Source of the DNA: AAA044-D11 sp965268275
Lineage (GTDB): Bacteria; Actinomycetota; Actinomycetes; Nanopelagicales; Nanopelagicaceae
Assembly: GCA_965268275.1 (NCBI GenBank)
Contig: OZ254168.1
Coordinates: 1,178,001-1,242,000 of the forward strand
Length of the DNA: 64,000 bases
Direction of reading: 5' to 3'
This document shows positions 52,623-61,261 of this stretch, one piece after another. Each line of letters starts with the position of its first letter. The stretch's first letter is position 1. The position numbers were made by a program, and so were the translations under genes. Below the pieces are notes generated by a model. It worked only from the letters and a program-made list of their open reading frames with translations, was not told where the DNA came from and searched no databases.

Positions 52623-53477
52623 TTAGGCAAATGATCCAAATAGACGTTCACAATTATTTGAGATTGCATTAGCTAATTCATCAACGTCATCGCCACGTTC
52701 TTCGGCCATGAAACGTAAAATTGTTGGGATTTGCGCCGGGGTGTTAAGCGATCCCCGATGTGGCATCGGAGCCAAGAATGGTGAATCGGTTTCGACTAGA
52801 AGCTGATCCACTGGCACAAGTTTTACTGCTTCGCGAAGTGCTGGCGCATTTTTAAAGGTAAGGGTTCCGGCGAAGGAGAGGATGTAGCCACTTTCAATAC
52901 ATTCACGGGCCATCTCGGCATCACCGGAATAGCAGTGAAAAATAGTTTTTTCGGGGGCGCCCTCTTCAATTAACAGATCAAGGACAGCACGGTGGGCATC
53001 TCGATCATGAATTACAAGTGCTTTGTTTACTTTCTTTGCTAATTCAATATGGCGGCGAAAGGAATATTTCTGTCGCTCTTGCAGCGCAGGTTCAGTTCGA
53101 AAAAAATCTAAACCAGTTTCACCGATTGCCCGCACTCGCGGATGATTTGATAGTTTCTCAATTCTTAATAGATCGGCCTCTAAATCTTCAACTACTGGCG
53201 CCTCATTTGGATGCAAGGCAACTGCAGCTAAAACATTTGGCCAGTGCTCGGCAAGCTTCACACCCCATTCAGATTGTTCGGCTGAATATCCAACTTGAAC
53301 AACGCGATCAATTCCAACGCTCTTTGCATCTGCTAAAACTTTGCCAACTTCTGGTGCATCAGGAGCGCCATTTGTAATGATTTCGATATGGGCATGTGCG
53401 TCAACGCAATTTACATTTAGTGGTTCTGGAAGTGGAGCGGGTTGGCGATCAAGATCGCGATTGTGTCGATCTGCCAC
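52623..53477 (-). CDS. tatD: TatD-family metal-dependent DNase
   Basis: A 284-residue TIM-barrel hydrolase. The metal ligands are in DAHAHIE (about 26-32), the Glu of AIGETGLDFF, the His of LVIHDRDAH, FHCYSGDAEMA and VETDSPFLAP. The family acts as 3'-5' DNases in repair. It lies between metG and rsmA; the resuscitation-factor gene often found after tatD in actinobacteria is absent here. Confidence 0.93.
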   Translation of the reverse strand: MADRHNRDLDRQPAPLPEPLNVNCVDAHAHIEIITNGAPDAPEVGKVLADAKSVGIDRVVQVGYSAEQSEWGVKLAEHWPNVLAAVALHPNEAPVVEDLEADLLRIEKLSNHPRVRAIGETGLDFFRTEPALQERQKYSFRRHIELAKKVNKALVIHDRDAHRAVLDLLIEEGAPEKTIFHCYSGDAEMARECIESGYILSFAGTLTFKNAPALREAVKLVPVDQLLVETDSPFLAPMPHRGSLNTPAQIPTILRFMAEERGDDVDELANAISNNCERLFGSFA

Positions 53478-53480
53478 TTC

Positions 53481-55031
53481 TTATTCCAATCTTGGGAATA
53501 AGACTGCGCCCTTTGTAACTTTGCAGCCCTGCGGTAAAACTCCCCATTTTGAAACTTCTGAAATCTTCTGTTCACCAATATTGCCAAGAGTAGCTTGCGC
53601 TCCAATTGATTCCCAGAGCGTTTGAGTTGTAGCTGGCATAACTGGATGCAACAAAACTGCAAGTGCCCGAATCGCATCAGCAGTGTTGTATAAAACTTCG
53701 TTTAGTTCTGCGGTGCGGCTTTCATCTTTTGCAATTGCCCAAGGTTCTTTGATTGTTACATAACCATTTACTCGCTTGCAGAATTCCATGATGGCGTTAA
53801 TTCCGCCTTGGAAATCTAGAGCGACCATCGCTTTATCTGCAGCAGCAACAGTTGTTTCTAGCATCGTTGATAATTCTGCATCTTTTGCAACTGCAGGAAT
53901 TGCGCCATCGCAGTATTTTTCAATCATTGCGATTAAACGAGATGCCAGATTGCCAAAATCATTTGCAAGTTCGCTGGTGTATCGGGCTGACATATCTTCC
54001 CAAGAGAAAGAGCCATCAGTGCCAAATGGAATCGCACGTAAGAAGTAATATCTAAAGGCATCTACCCCAAAATGATCAGTGATATCACTTGGTGCGATTC
54101 CGGTTAACTTAGATTTACTCATCTTCTCGCCACCGACTAATAACCAGCCGTGTGCAAAAACTTTCTTAGGTATCGCAACATTTGCCGCCATCAACATCGC
54201 TGGCCAGATTACCGCGTGGAAACGCAGAATATCTTTTCCGACTAAGTGCACATCTGCCGGCCAAGTCTTTGCAAATTTCTTGCCACCCTCAGAATTTGGA
54301 TCATCACCAAGTCCGACAGCTGTTGCATAATTTAGAAGCGCATCAAACCAGACATAAATTACTTGATCAGTATCCCAAGGAACCGGAATACCCCAATCAA
54401 ATGTTGATCTCGAGATTGATAAATCGCGGACACCACTTTCAAGGAATGCAATTACTTCGTTGCGCGCACTTGCTGGCTCGCAAGCTTCTGGATTATTTTT
54501 GTAATGTTCAAGCAATTGTGGAACAAAGGCCGAAAGTTTGAAGAACCAATTATCTTCAGAGAGCATTTCTACTGGCTTGCCATGAATCTTGCACTTTCCA
54601 TCATCTAAATCACCAGGTAGTTTAAATTCTTCGCAGCCAATGCAATATGGGCCTTCAAATTTTCCAGCATAGATATGGCCATTATCTTTTAGAAGTGTCA
54701 TAAATCTTTGAACACGTTCTTCGTGACGAACTTCAGTTGTGCGAATGAAATCATCGTTTGCGATATTTAGTGCAGCCCAATTTGGCTTCCAAGCTTCTTC
54801 GACTAAACGGTCACACCAATCTTGTGGTTTCACGTTATTTGCTGCGGCGGTATTCATAACCTTCTCGCCATGTTCATCTGTGCCAGTTAAGAACCAGACA
54901 CTTTCACCGCGTTGGCGATGCCATCTTGTTAAAACATCTCCGGCAACGGTTGTGTAGGCATGCCCAATATGAGGCGCATCATTTACATAATAAATAGGCG
55001 TCGTTAAGTAGAAGGATTTTTCGGCGCTCAT
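53481..55031 (-). CDS. metG: Methionyl-tRNA synthetase
   Basis: A 516-residue class I synthetase. PIYYVNDAPHIGHAYTTVAG carries the HIGH motif, a zinc knuckle has CIGC and KCKIHG, and the KMSKS loop is GGEKMSKSKLTG. The C-terminal tRNA-binding domain seen in longer forms is absent, as usual for actinobacteria. Its ATG overlaps the rsmI stop as ATGA. Confidence 0.97.
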   Translation of the reverse strand: MSAEKSFYLTTPIYYVNDAPHIGHAYTTVAGDVLTRWHRQRGESVWFLTGTDEHGEKVMNTAAANNVKPQDWCDRLVEEAWKPNWAALNIANDDFIRTTEVRHEERVQRFMTLLKDNGHIYAGKFEGPYCIGCEEFKLPGDLDDGKCKIHGKPVEMLSEDNWFFKLSAFVPQLLEHYKNNPEACEPASARNEVIAFLESGVRDLSISRSTFDWGIPVPWDTDQVIYVWFDALLNYATAVGLGDDPNSEGGKKFAKTWPADVHLVGKDILRFHAVIWPAMLMAANVAIPKKVFAHGWLLVGGEKMSKSKLTGIAPSDITDHFGVDAFRYYFLRAIPFGTDGSFSWEDMSARYTSELANDFGNLASRLIAMIEKYCDGAIPAVAKDAELSTMLETTVAAADKAMVALDFQGGINAIMEFCKRVNGYVTIKEPWAIAKDESRTAELNEVLYNTADAIRALAVLLHPVMPATTQTLWESIGAQATLGNIGEQKISEVSKWGVLPQGCKVTKGAVLFPRLE

Positions 55032-55876
55032 GGGGTAACCCTATCTTGAGATTTGTGCGTAACCATTGCGTCAAAGACTTCTCGCTTAGCTCTTCCGGTA
55101 ATTCTTGCCACCTCTGTGATGGCCTCTTTGCGTGAGATGCCGGCAGCCTCTTGCTTCAATACTTCTGCAATCAAATCTGCTTCAGTAAATTGGCGAGAAT
55201 CCGGATCAAAGCCTGCAATAACTAAAGTTATTTCGCCCAAGATTTCAGTTGCAGCTGCCCAGTTATGAAGGGTTTCTAAATCTCCCCGAATTACCTCTTC
55301 ATAAGTCTTGGTCATTTCTCGGCAGATTGCACCAAGTCGATTTGGGCCAAATACTGAAACCGCATCGGCCAAACTTTCTAATAATCTATGTGGGGCCTCA
55401 AATAAAATTATTGTGCGAGTCTCATTTGCTAGATTTTCGAACCAAGTTTTTCGGGCGCCACTTGTTCGTGGTGCAAAACCTTCAAAGCAGAAACGATCAC
55501 TAGGTAAGCCCGATAAAAGAAGTGCAGTAGTAACTGCGCTAGGACCAGGTAAAACTTTTATTTTTATATCTTTCGCTACTGCCGCTCGGGCTAAGCGATA
55601 ACCGGGATCACTGATTCCAGGCATTCCGGCATCGGTTACGACAAGTAGATCTGAACCCCTTTCTAAGATTGCAACAAGCTCGTCCAGGCGTTCGATTTCA
55701 TTGCCTTCGAAAAAGGAAATTATTTTTGCCGAATGGGTAATTCCCAAATCTGAACAGAGTCTAGAAAATTTCCGAGAGTCTTCGGCTGCGATGAACTTGG
55801 CACTAACAATCGCTTCGCGCAGGTTCGTCGAGGCATCAGCGGGATTGCCCAACGGAATCGCAGCAAGAATTAGCAT
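55028..55876 (-). CDS. rsmI: 16S rRNA (cytidine-2'-O)-methyltransferase RsmI
   Basis: A 282-residue SAM-dependent enzyme methylating C1402 of 16S rRNA. LAAIPLGNPADASTNLREAI (Pro in place of the common IGN form), AAEDSRKFSRL, VVTDAGMPGISDPGYRLARA and GPSAVTTALLLSGLP identify it. It heads the rsmI-to-pth run on the minus strand and diverges from the mannosyltransferase gene with 32 bases between them. Confidence 0.95.
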   Translation of the reverse strand: MLILAAIPLGNPADASTNLREAIVSAKFIAAEDSRKFSRLCSDLGITHSAKIISFFEGNEIERLDELVAILERGSDLLVVTDAGMPGISDPGYRLARAAVAKDIKIKVLPGPSAVTTALLLSGLPSDRFCFEGFAPRTSGARKTWFENLANETRTIILFEAPHRLLESLADAVSVFGPNRLGAICREMTKTYEEVIRGDLETLHNWAAATEILGEITLVIAGFDPDSRQFTEADLIAEVLKQEAAGISRKEAITEVARITGRAKREVFDAMVTHKSQDRVTP

Positions 55877-55896
55877 TGGGTAATTCTCGCAGGCTT

Positions 55897-55902
55897 TAGG
55901 CT
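55897..55902 (+). promoter_or_regulatory. -10 box (TAGGCT) of the mannosyltransferase gene
   Basis: TAGGCT lies 6 bases before the ATG at 55909, with no Shine-Dalgarno. Confidence 0.6.
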
Positions 55903-55908
55903 TCCCTT

Positions 55909-57201
55909 ATGACAACCCGGTTACGGATATCCAAAGACTGGGTCTATGCGTTGGGCTTTGGGCTCTTTGGACTAGCCCTTCGATTGTGGAATCTTGATAG
56001 CCCCAAGGGCAAAATCTTTGACGAGATTTACTACGCAACAAATGCAGAGTCGCTGTTACAAAACGGTGTTGAAATTGATTCGAAGAGCGGCCTTGCGCAA
56101 TTCATCGTGCATCCGCCTACCGGTAAGTGGCTTATAGCAATAGGAATCAAACTCTTTGGATACAACGAATTTGGTTGGCGCTTTGCGGCTGCGATTGTGG
56201 GATCTATTTCAATTGTCTTGATGTATTTCACTGCAAAGAAACTATTCAACAACAAGCTATTTAGTGTTTTTGCGGCCGCCCTAATCTCATTGGATGGACT
56301 GCATTTAGTTCACTCGAGAACTGCGCTTTTAGATATCTTCTTGCTTCTCTTTATTCAGATTGCAGTTCTCGCCTTTCTGCATAGTAAATATTGGATAAGT
56401 GCGCTGGCTCTTGGCCTTGCTTGCTCGGTAAAGTGGAGCGGACTCTATGTTCTAATTGCACTTGCGTTATACGTTCTGGTTTTAGATATTCGCAGAAATC
56501 GTTATCTCGGATCAGAATTCCCAATTCGCGAAATGATTCGCAAAAGTTTTCTGCTTAGATTTTTACAATTTGGAATCTTGCCCGTAGTTACTTATATCGC
56601 TTCGTGGTTTAGTTGGTTTGCCACAAACACTGGTTGGGACCGAAACTACTCTTCCAATCCACTTTTCTCGCTCTGGCATTATCACTCTGAAATTCTTAAC
56701 TTCCATACAAAGTTAGATGACACACATCCATATTCAGCTAATCCTTGGAGCTGGTTGATTCAGGGAAGACCAACTTCTTTCTTCTATGAAACTCCTAAAA
56801 ATTGTGGTGGACCAAGTTGTTCGCAAGAAATCTTGGCACTTGGCACACCAATACTTTGGTGGGCGGCAACTCTTGCTTTGCTAGTAACAATTGGTTATTG
56901 GGTCAGCAAACGAGATTGGCAGGCCGAGATTTTATTGGTTGTTATTGCGGCGAGTTATCTACCTTGGTTTGCGATTCAAGAACGAACCATGTTTAGCTTC
57001 TACGCGATTGCATTCGAGCCATTTTTCCTACTTACCTTGGTGTATTTGCTAAGCAAAGTCGTTAGGAATCAGAGAAAAATCGCGATTGCATTCACTGCAA
57101 TTGTTCTAGTGAATTTCTTCTATTTTCTACCAATATTCTTGGGTATACCTATTGCGTATAACTCTTGGGCTGACCGCATGTGGTTGCCGTCATGGATCTA
57201 A
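55909..57201 (+). CDS. pmt: Dolichyl-phosphate-mannose protein mannosyltransferase (Pmt)
   Basis: A 430-residue GT39 membrane enzyme that transfers mannose from polyprenyl phosphate mannose to exported proteins. The first extracytoplasmic loop has KIFDEIYYATNAESLL with the catalytic Asp-Glu, and about ten hydrophobic segments follow, with VHPPTGKW and HSRTALLDIFLLLF as conserved loops. It is adjacent to rsmI in mycobacteria too. Secreted Ser/Thr-rich proteins, such as the island linker protein, are possible acceptors (inference). Confidence 0.93.
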   Translation: MTTRLRISKDWVYALGFGLFGLALRLWNLDSPKGKIFDEIYYATNAESLLQNGVEIDSKSGLAQFIVHPPTGKWLIAIGIKLFGYNEFGWRFAAAIVGSISIVLMYFTAKKLFNNKLFSVFAAALISLDGLHLVHSRTALLDIFLLLFIQIAVLAFLHSKYWISALALGLACSVKWSGLYVLIALALYVLVLDIRRNRYLGSEFPIREMIRKSFLLRFLQFGILPVVTYIASWFSWFATNTGWDRNYSSNPLFSLWHYHSEILNFHTKLDDTHPYSANPWSWLIQGRPTSFFYETPKNCGGPSCSQEILALGTPILWWAATLALLVTIGYWVSKRDWQAEILLVVIAASYLPWFAIQERTMFSFYAIAFEPFFLLTLVYLLSKVVRNQRKIAIAFTAIVLVNFFYFLPIFLGIPIAYNSWADRMWLPSWI

Positions 57202-57206
57202 CTTAA

Positions 57207-57959
57207 CTACTCGTTTACTGCCCCATATTTTTCGTTAGCAGCATTTTCTGCCAGCTCTTGATCAAATAGTTCATCTCGCGTCGGAAGTAATTCAGATTCC
57301 GTAGTTGCCTGCTGCGATGCAATCCAAGCACCAGGAATTGTTAAATCAATTACCCGGTTAGAAGGTATCGCTTTAGGTGCTGTTGCATAAGTTGGTCTTG
57401 GAACACTTGTTGGTTGCCAAGTAGATCCATCTTTAGGAATTACAACTACACCTGCGGTATCAATTCGTTCGATTAATGGAATCCAGTGTTCTCTATTTTC
57501 AGAAACAAAATCAACCTTCGAAGAGAAAGTTACTCTTTCTATTGGCTCGGTGATAACTGTTGCAGAAGAGATTTTTTCAAATGCTTTAACTCTGCGCGCT
57601 TTGAGTTGTGCTGCTACAACTTGACGTCGAACATGAACTGTATAAATTGCCAGAGCAGTTGTTGGAATTAATAATACTGAAGCGGCAAATACTCCGACCA
57701 CGCAAAGCGCACCGATTAAAACAAATGCAAATGCTAGTAATCCAAAAATAATTCTGCGGTTTGCTATTTGGTTCTGTTTTTTAAAGTTATCGTTCTCACT
57801 TGCGATTAGCGTTGAACCAGTTTCACCAACGACGCGCATTGCGCTCTTATATCTTTCCGCAGATTTTCCAGAAGCCAAATCGTGACTGATCATCCACTTT
57901 GGCAAAAAATAGGCCGCCCACATTCCAAGGATGATTAGGTAGATAAAACCGGAGGCCAT
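57207..57959 (-). CDS. sepX: SepX/GlpR-like divisome membrane protein
   Basis: A 250-residue membrane protein. An N-terminal helix (about 3-19, SGFIYLIILGMWAAYFLPKW) is followed by a cytoplasmic stretch and two helices (about 70-110), then a long cytoplasmic tail. It matches the actinobacterial protein known as SepX in Streptomyces and as the Glp receptor in Corynebacterium, where it binds Glp and FtsZ at the septum. The Glp gene is two genes upstream, which supports the call. TATCGT lies 8 bases before the ATG. Confidence 0.8.
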   Translation of the reverse strand: MASGFIYLIILGMWAAYFLPKWMISHDLASGKSAERYKSAMRVVGETGSTLIASENDNFKKQNQIANRRIIFGLLAFAFVLIGALCVVGVFAASVLLIPTTALAIYTVHVRRQVVAAQLKARRVKAFEKISSATVITEPIERVTFSSKVDFVSENREHWIPLIERIDTAGVVVIPKDGSTWQPTSVPRPTYATAPKAIPSNRVIDLTIPGAWIASQQATTESELLPTRDELFDQELAENAANEKYGAVNE

Positions 57960-57967
57960 GGAGTAGA

Positions 57968-57973
57968 ACGATA
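57968..57973 (-). promoter_or_regulatory. -10 box (TATCGT) of sepX
   Basis: TATCGT lies 8 bases before the sepX ATG; the same hexamer serves the RDD gene. Confidence 0.45.
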
Positions 57974-58028
57974 ATTCTAGGCGGGGTAAATCTCGGGGAT
58001 TTAAGCGGTATGTCTATATTAAAAGGTC

Positions 58029-58643
58029 TTACTTAATTTTTGGATTTTCTTTTACATAAGTTAGGTGATCTCGCCAAGCACCTGCAATATGTAAATATCT
58101 AGGCCGTATTCCTTCAAAAATATAGCCACATTTTTCAGCTACCCGCTTAGAAGCGTCATTTTCTGGCCTTAGATTTATTTCAATCCGATGTAGATCTAAT
58201 GTTTCTAAGCCAAATTCGGTCAACATCGATACCGCCCGCGATGTATATCCCTTGTTGGCATAACTTTGGTCAATCCAATAGCCGATATGGCCACCCCGCA
58301 TCGCCCCAAAAACGATGCCACCCAAAGTTATTTGGCCGATAAAAACCTCATTCCCGTTTTCCTTTAACCAAATTCCAAGTGAAATAGATCGAAGTGCCAG
58401 GCCATCACGGCGATAGGACTGAACCATTCCAAAGAAAGTTGGAAGCCCTAAGTGTGAATCTATTTCTGGCCTAGTCGCCTCCCAAGGCGTCAACCATTCA
58501 CGATTTTTTGCTCTAGATATATCCCATGCGCGTTTATCTCTAAAACGAAGTGGCCTTAAAACCAATTCGTTCTCGTAAAGTTTTATGGGCCAAGTTGATT
58601 TCGTGGCCAACTTAGTTTGAGCTCCGATCAAGGACCATGACAT
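58029..58643 (-). CDS. GNAT N-acetyltransferase (RimJ/RimL type)
   Basis: A 204-residue acetyltransferase. LVLRPLRFRDKRAWDISRAK near residue 27, GHIGYWIDQSYANKGYTSRA (the acetyl-CoA loop and following helix) and EINLRPENDASKRVAEKCGY are typical of enzymes that acetylate protein N-termini. The frame overlaps glp by 32 bases if the ATG at 58643 is used; a TTG at 58610 would avoid the overlap. The glp-GNAT-sepX order is conserved in actinobacteria. Confidence 0.85.
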   Translation of the reverse strand: MSWSLIGAQTKLATKSTWPIKLYENELVLRPLRFRDKRAWDISRAKNREWLTPWEATRPEIDSHLGLPTFFGMVQSYRRDGLALRSISLGIWLKENGNEVFIGQITLGGIVFGAMRGGHIGYWIDQSYANKGYTSRAVSMLTEFGLETLDLHRIEINLRPENDASKRVAEKCGYIFEGIRPRYLHIAGAWRDHLTYVKENPKIK

Positions 58644-59529
58644 CTACAACTTCGCCTGCTTTAAGGCTGTGTGAATCTTCCGGAACAATAATGAATGCAT
58701 TTGCATCAGAGAGTGAAACCAGGTCGCCTTGCACTTCTAATGGAACCGCAACCACACCATTTTCGGATGTAAGAAGCGCCCTAATAAAACCACTCTCGCC
58801 TGGCGTTGCCGCAATCGTGCTCTTTAACTTCGCCTTCAATTGATTACGAAAAATATTTGGTGCCCCGGCCATTTTACGAATCATCGGGCGAACAAAAATT
58901 TCAACGGCGATACCTGCAACTACCGGATCACCAGGCAGAGTTATGACCGGGATTTTATCTGCGCCAATCAAGCCAAAGTTATGTAGACCGCTCTCGCTCA
59001 TTTTAGGACGGACGGTTGTAATCTCGCCAAGTTCTTTCAAGACTGCTGTGATTAATTCAAATGATTCATCGCGGCGTTCACCACTAATAACGATTAAGTC
59101 CGCGCGCACTAATTGGTCTTCGATCACCTCTTTTAATTGCTCGTGATTCTCGGGAATTGTATGAACACGAAAACCATTTGCTCCAGCTTCTCGAACTGCC
59201 GAAGTTAACATCCAAGAATTGGTTTCGAACTCATCCTCTGAATCTTCTAGGGCTTGTCCCGGCTCTACTAAATCATCGCCGGCAGATATAACCACAACTC
59301 GTGGATGCGGAAGTGTTGGCAATCTATTTAGCCCAATAGACGCTGCTAAACCAATCTGAGTTGATCTGATTCTCGTTCCACCACGCAACACCAAGCGTTC
59401 TCCAGCAAATATATCTTTTGCAAGGGTTGCACCATGAGCATCCAAAAGTGGCATATCAAATGGTGAAAGCGGTGATGCAATATCCAAAAGATTGGCTAAG
59501 AGCTCTTCGACGCTCGGCTGTTGTTCCAT
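58612..59529 (-). CDS. glp: Shortened gephyrin-like (Glp/MoeA-family) protein
   Basis: A 305-residue member of the MoeA/gephyrin family, about 100 residues shorter than usual. The N-terminal helix (VEELLANLLDIASPL) leads straight to RSTQIGLAASIG and then the MoaB-like domain with VVVISAGDDLVEPGQ and VITLPGDPVVAG; a C-terminal beta domain follows. The VDGYAVRA-type segment and the rest of domain II are missing, and the PGNPV motif reads PGDPV. A molybdenum-insertion role is therefore doubtful. The sepX neighbour points to the divisome function shown for corynebacterial Glp. The ATG has TAGGGT 6 bases ahead. Confidence 0.85.
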   Translation of the reverse strand: MEQQPSVEELLANLLDIASPLSPFDMPLLDAHGATLAKDIFAGERLVLRGGTRIRSTQIGLAASIGLNRLPTLPHPRVVVISAGDDLVEPGQALEDSEDEFETNSWMLTSAVREAGANGFRVHTIPENHEQLKEVIEDQLVRADLIVISGERRDESFELITAVLKELGEITTVRPKMSESGLHNFGLIGADKIPVITLPGDPVVAGIAVEIFVRPMIRKMAGAPNIFRNQLKAKLKSTIAATPGESGFIRALLTSENGVVAVPLEVQGDLVSLSDANAFIIVPEDSHSLKAGEVVDVMVLDRSSN

Positions 59530-59535
59530 GACTAA

Positions 59536-59541
59536 ACCCTA
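59536..59541 (-). promoter_or_regulatory. -10 box (TAGGGT) of glp
   Basis: TAGGGT lies 6 bases before the glp ATG, the same hexamer and spacing as nudC and the ABC exporter. Confidence 0.65.
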
Positions 59542-59550
59542 CTTCTTAAT

Positions 59551-59556
59551 TAGAGT
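59551..59556 (+). promoter_or_regulatory. -10 box (TAGAGT) of the 5-formyl-THF cyclo-ligase gene
   Basis: TAGAGT lies 6 bases before the GTG at 59563. It is back to back with the glp box, 9 bases apart. Confidence 0.65.
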
Positions 59557-59562
59557 ATTTCC

Positions 59563-60114
59563 GTGGATATCGCGAATTCTAAAAAGCAGGAACTTCGAAA
59601 GCGTTTTCGTTCTGAACGATCACTTCGAGATTTAACTGAGTCCTGGACCCACATTGTTAAATCTGAGGAGTTTCAAAGCGCAAAGACAATTGCGAGTTAC
59701 ATCTCCTATGGCGATGAGCCCGCAACTAAAGAATTGAATGTGGAAATACTTAGAAATCGTAAGAGCTTGGCGCTACCAAGGATGTTAAAAGATAAGAGCC
59801 TTGAGTGGGTTATCTGGAATGGTGATGAATCAAAGTTAAAGAAAGTTGGAAAGATTTTCGAGCCAATTGGTGAAGCAATTTCTGGTGATGAATTAGACAT
59901 CGTGATTGTGCCAACACTTCATGCAACTCGCGAAGGACATCGCTTGGGCCAAGGCGGAGGTTCTTATGACCGGGCACTTGCAAATATTTCGGCCTGGCGA
60001 ATCGGGCTTATTTATTCGGGCGAGCTCACAGTTGAACCATTCCCGGTCGAAGCGCACGACATAAAGTTAAATGCGATTGCAACACCAGATTTAATAGTCC
60101 GATTTACTAATTAA
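59563..60114 (+). CDS. 5-formyltetrahydrofolate cyclo-ligase
   Basis: A 183-residue enzyme converting 5-formyl-THF to 5,10-methenyl-THF with ATP. ELRKRFRSERSLRD near the N-terminus and the ATP/substrate loop RLGQGGGSYDRAL (about 127-139) identify it. It diverges from glp, as in mycobacteria, but the galU gene usually found there is absent. Its 3' end overlaps the acyl-CoA dehydrogenase gene by 8 bases tail to tail. Confidence 0.93.
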   Translation: MDIANSKKQELRKRFRSERSLRDLTESWTHIVKSEEFQSAKTIASYISYGDEPATKELNVEILRNRKSLALPRMLKDKSLEWVIWNGDESKLKKVGKIFEPIGEAISGDELDIVIVPTLHATREGHRLGQGGGSYDRALANISAWRIGLIYSGELTVEPFPVEAHDIKLNAIATPDLIVRFTN

Positions 60115-61249
60115 GTTCATCAAGATGGCGGGCCATAACAACTCGCTGAACTTGATTGGTTCCTTCGTAAATCTGAGTTAATTTCGCATCGCGCATCATG
60201 CGCTCTACTGGATAATCTGAAACATATCCATATCCACCCAAAACTTGAACCGCATCAGTCGTAACTTTCATCGCAACATCAGTTGCAAAGCACTTGGCAG
60301 CAGCCGAGAAGAAAGTTAAATCTTTTTCACCGCGTTCACTCTTTACAGCAGCAGAATATGTCAACGATCTAGCAGCCGCAATATTCATCGCCATATCGGC
60401 CAACATAAATTGGACGCCTTGGAAATCAAAGATTTCTTTACCGAATTGTTTACGTTCGTGTGAATACTTTGTTGCTACTTCAAATGCACCTTGAGCGATA
60501 CCAAGAGCCTGCGCTGCAATTGTGATTCGGGTATGGTCAAGAGTCTTCATTGCTAGTGCAAATCCGGAACCAACTTCACCGAGTCGTCGATCATCAGAAA
60601 TTTTTACGTTGTCGAAATAAACTTCACGTGTTGGCGATCCACGAAAACCCATCTTCTTTTCATGAGCCCCAAATGAAACACCGGCATCACTCTTTTCAAT
60701 GACAAATGCGGTAATCCCTTTTGCTCCCAGAGTTGGATCGGTCTGTGCAAGCACGGTATAGAAATCAGAGAAGCCAGCATTTGAAATCCATTTTTTACTT
60801 CCGCTGATTATCCAATCGCTTCCACTTTTAACTGCCTTAGTTTTCATTGCGGCTGCATCAGATCCTGCTTCAGATTCGGATAGGCAGTAAGAAAAACCTT
60901 TGCCAGCCGCCAACTGCGTTAAGTATTTTTCTTTTAATTCGCTGCTACCCGCAAGAATAATTGGAAGTGAACCTAATTTATTGACTGCTGGAATAAGTGA
61001 TGAAGATCCACAAACGCGAGCAACTTCTTCGATAATAATTACGGTCGCAAGTGCGTCGGCTCCTTGGCCGCCATATTTTGAATCAACATGTGCTGCTGCA
61101 AGGTCGGCTGATTGCAGAGCTTCGTAAGCTTCTTGCGGAAACCGTGCCTCTTCATCAACGGCTTTTGCAAAAGGTGCAATTTTCTTAGTCGCGAGTGCGC
61201 GCACGCTTTCTCGCAGTGCCTCGTATTCCTCGTCGATTAGCGCTTCCAT
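60107..61249 (-). CDS. Acyl-CoA dehydrogenase
   Basis: A 380-residue FAD flavoenzyme. YCLSESEAGSDAAAMKTKA and WIISGSKKWISNAGFSDFY mark the FAD/substrate domain. YSHERKQFGKEIFDFQGVQF and QVLGGYGYVSDYPVERMMRD follow, with the catalytic Glu in QIYEGTNQVQRVVMAR. It is of the short/branched-chain type. The substrate is not determinable. No electron-transfer flavoprotein gene is in the window. The gene stands 12 bases after the CtaG/CopD gene. Confidence 0.94.
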   Translation of the reverse strand: MEALIDEEYEALRESVRALATKKIAPFAKAVDEEARFPQEAYEALQSADLAAAHVDSKYGGQGADALATVIIIEEVARVCGSSSLIPAVNKLGSLPIILAGSSELKEKYLTQLAAGKGFSYCLSESEAGSDAAAMKTKAVKSGSDWIISGSKKWISNAGFSDFYTVLAQTDPTLGAKGITAFVIEKSDAGVSFGAHEKKMGFRGSPTREVYFDNVKISDDRRLGEVGSGFALAMKTLDHTRITIAAQALGIAQGAFEVATKYSHERKQFGKEIFDFQGVQFMLADMAMNIAAARSLTYSAAVKSERGEKDLTFFSAAAKCFATDVAMKVTTDAVQVLGGYGYVSDYPVERMMRDAKLTQIYEGTNQVQRVVMARHLDELN

Positions 61250-61261
61250 GGCTTAATTAAC

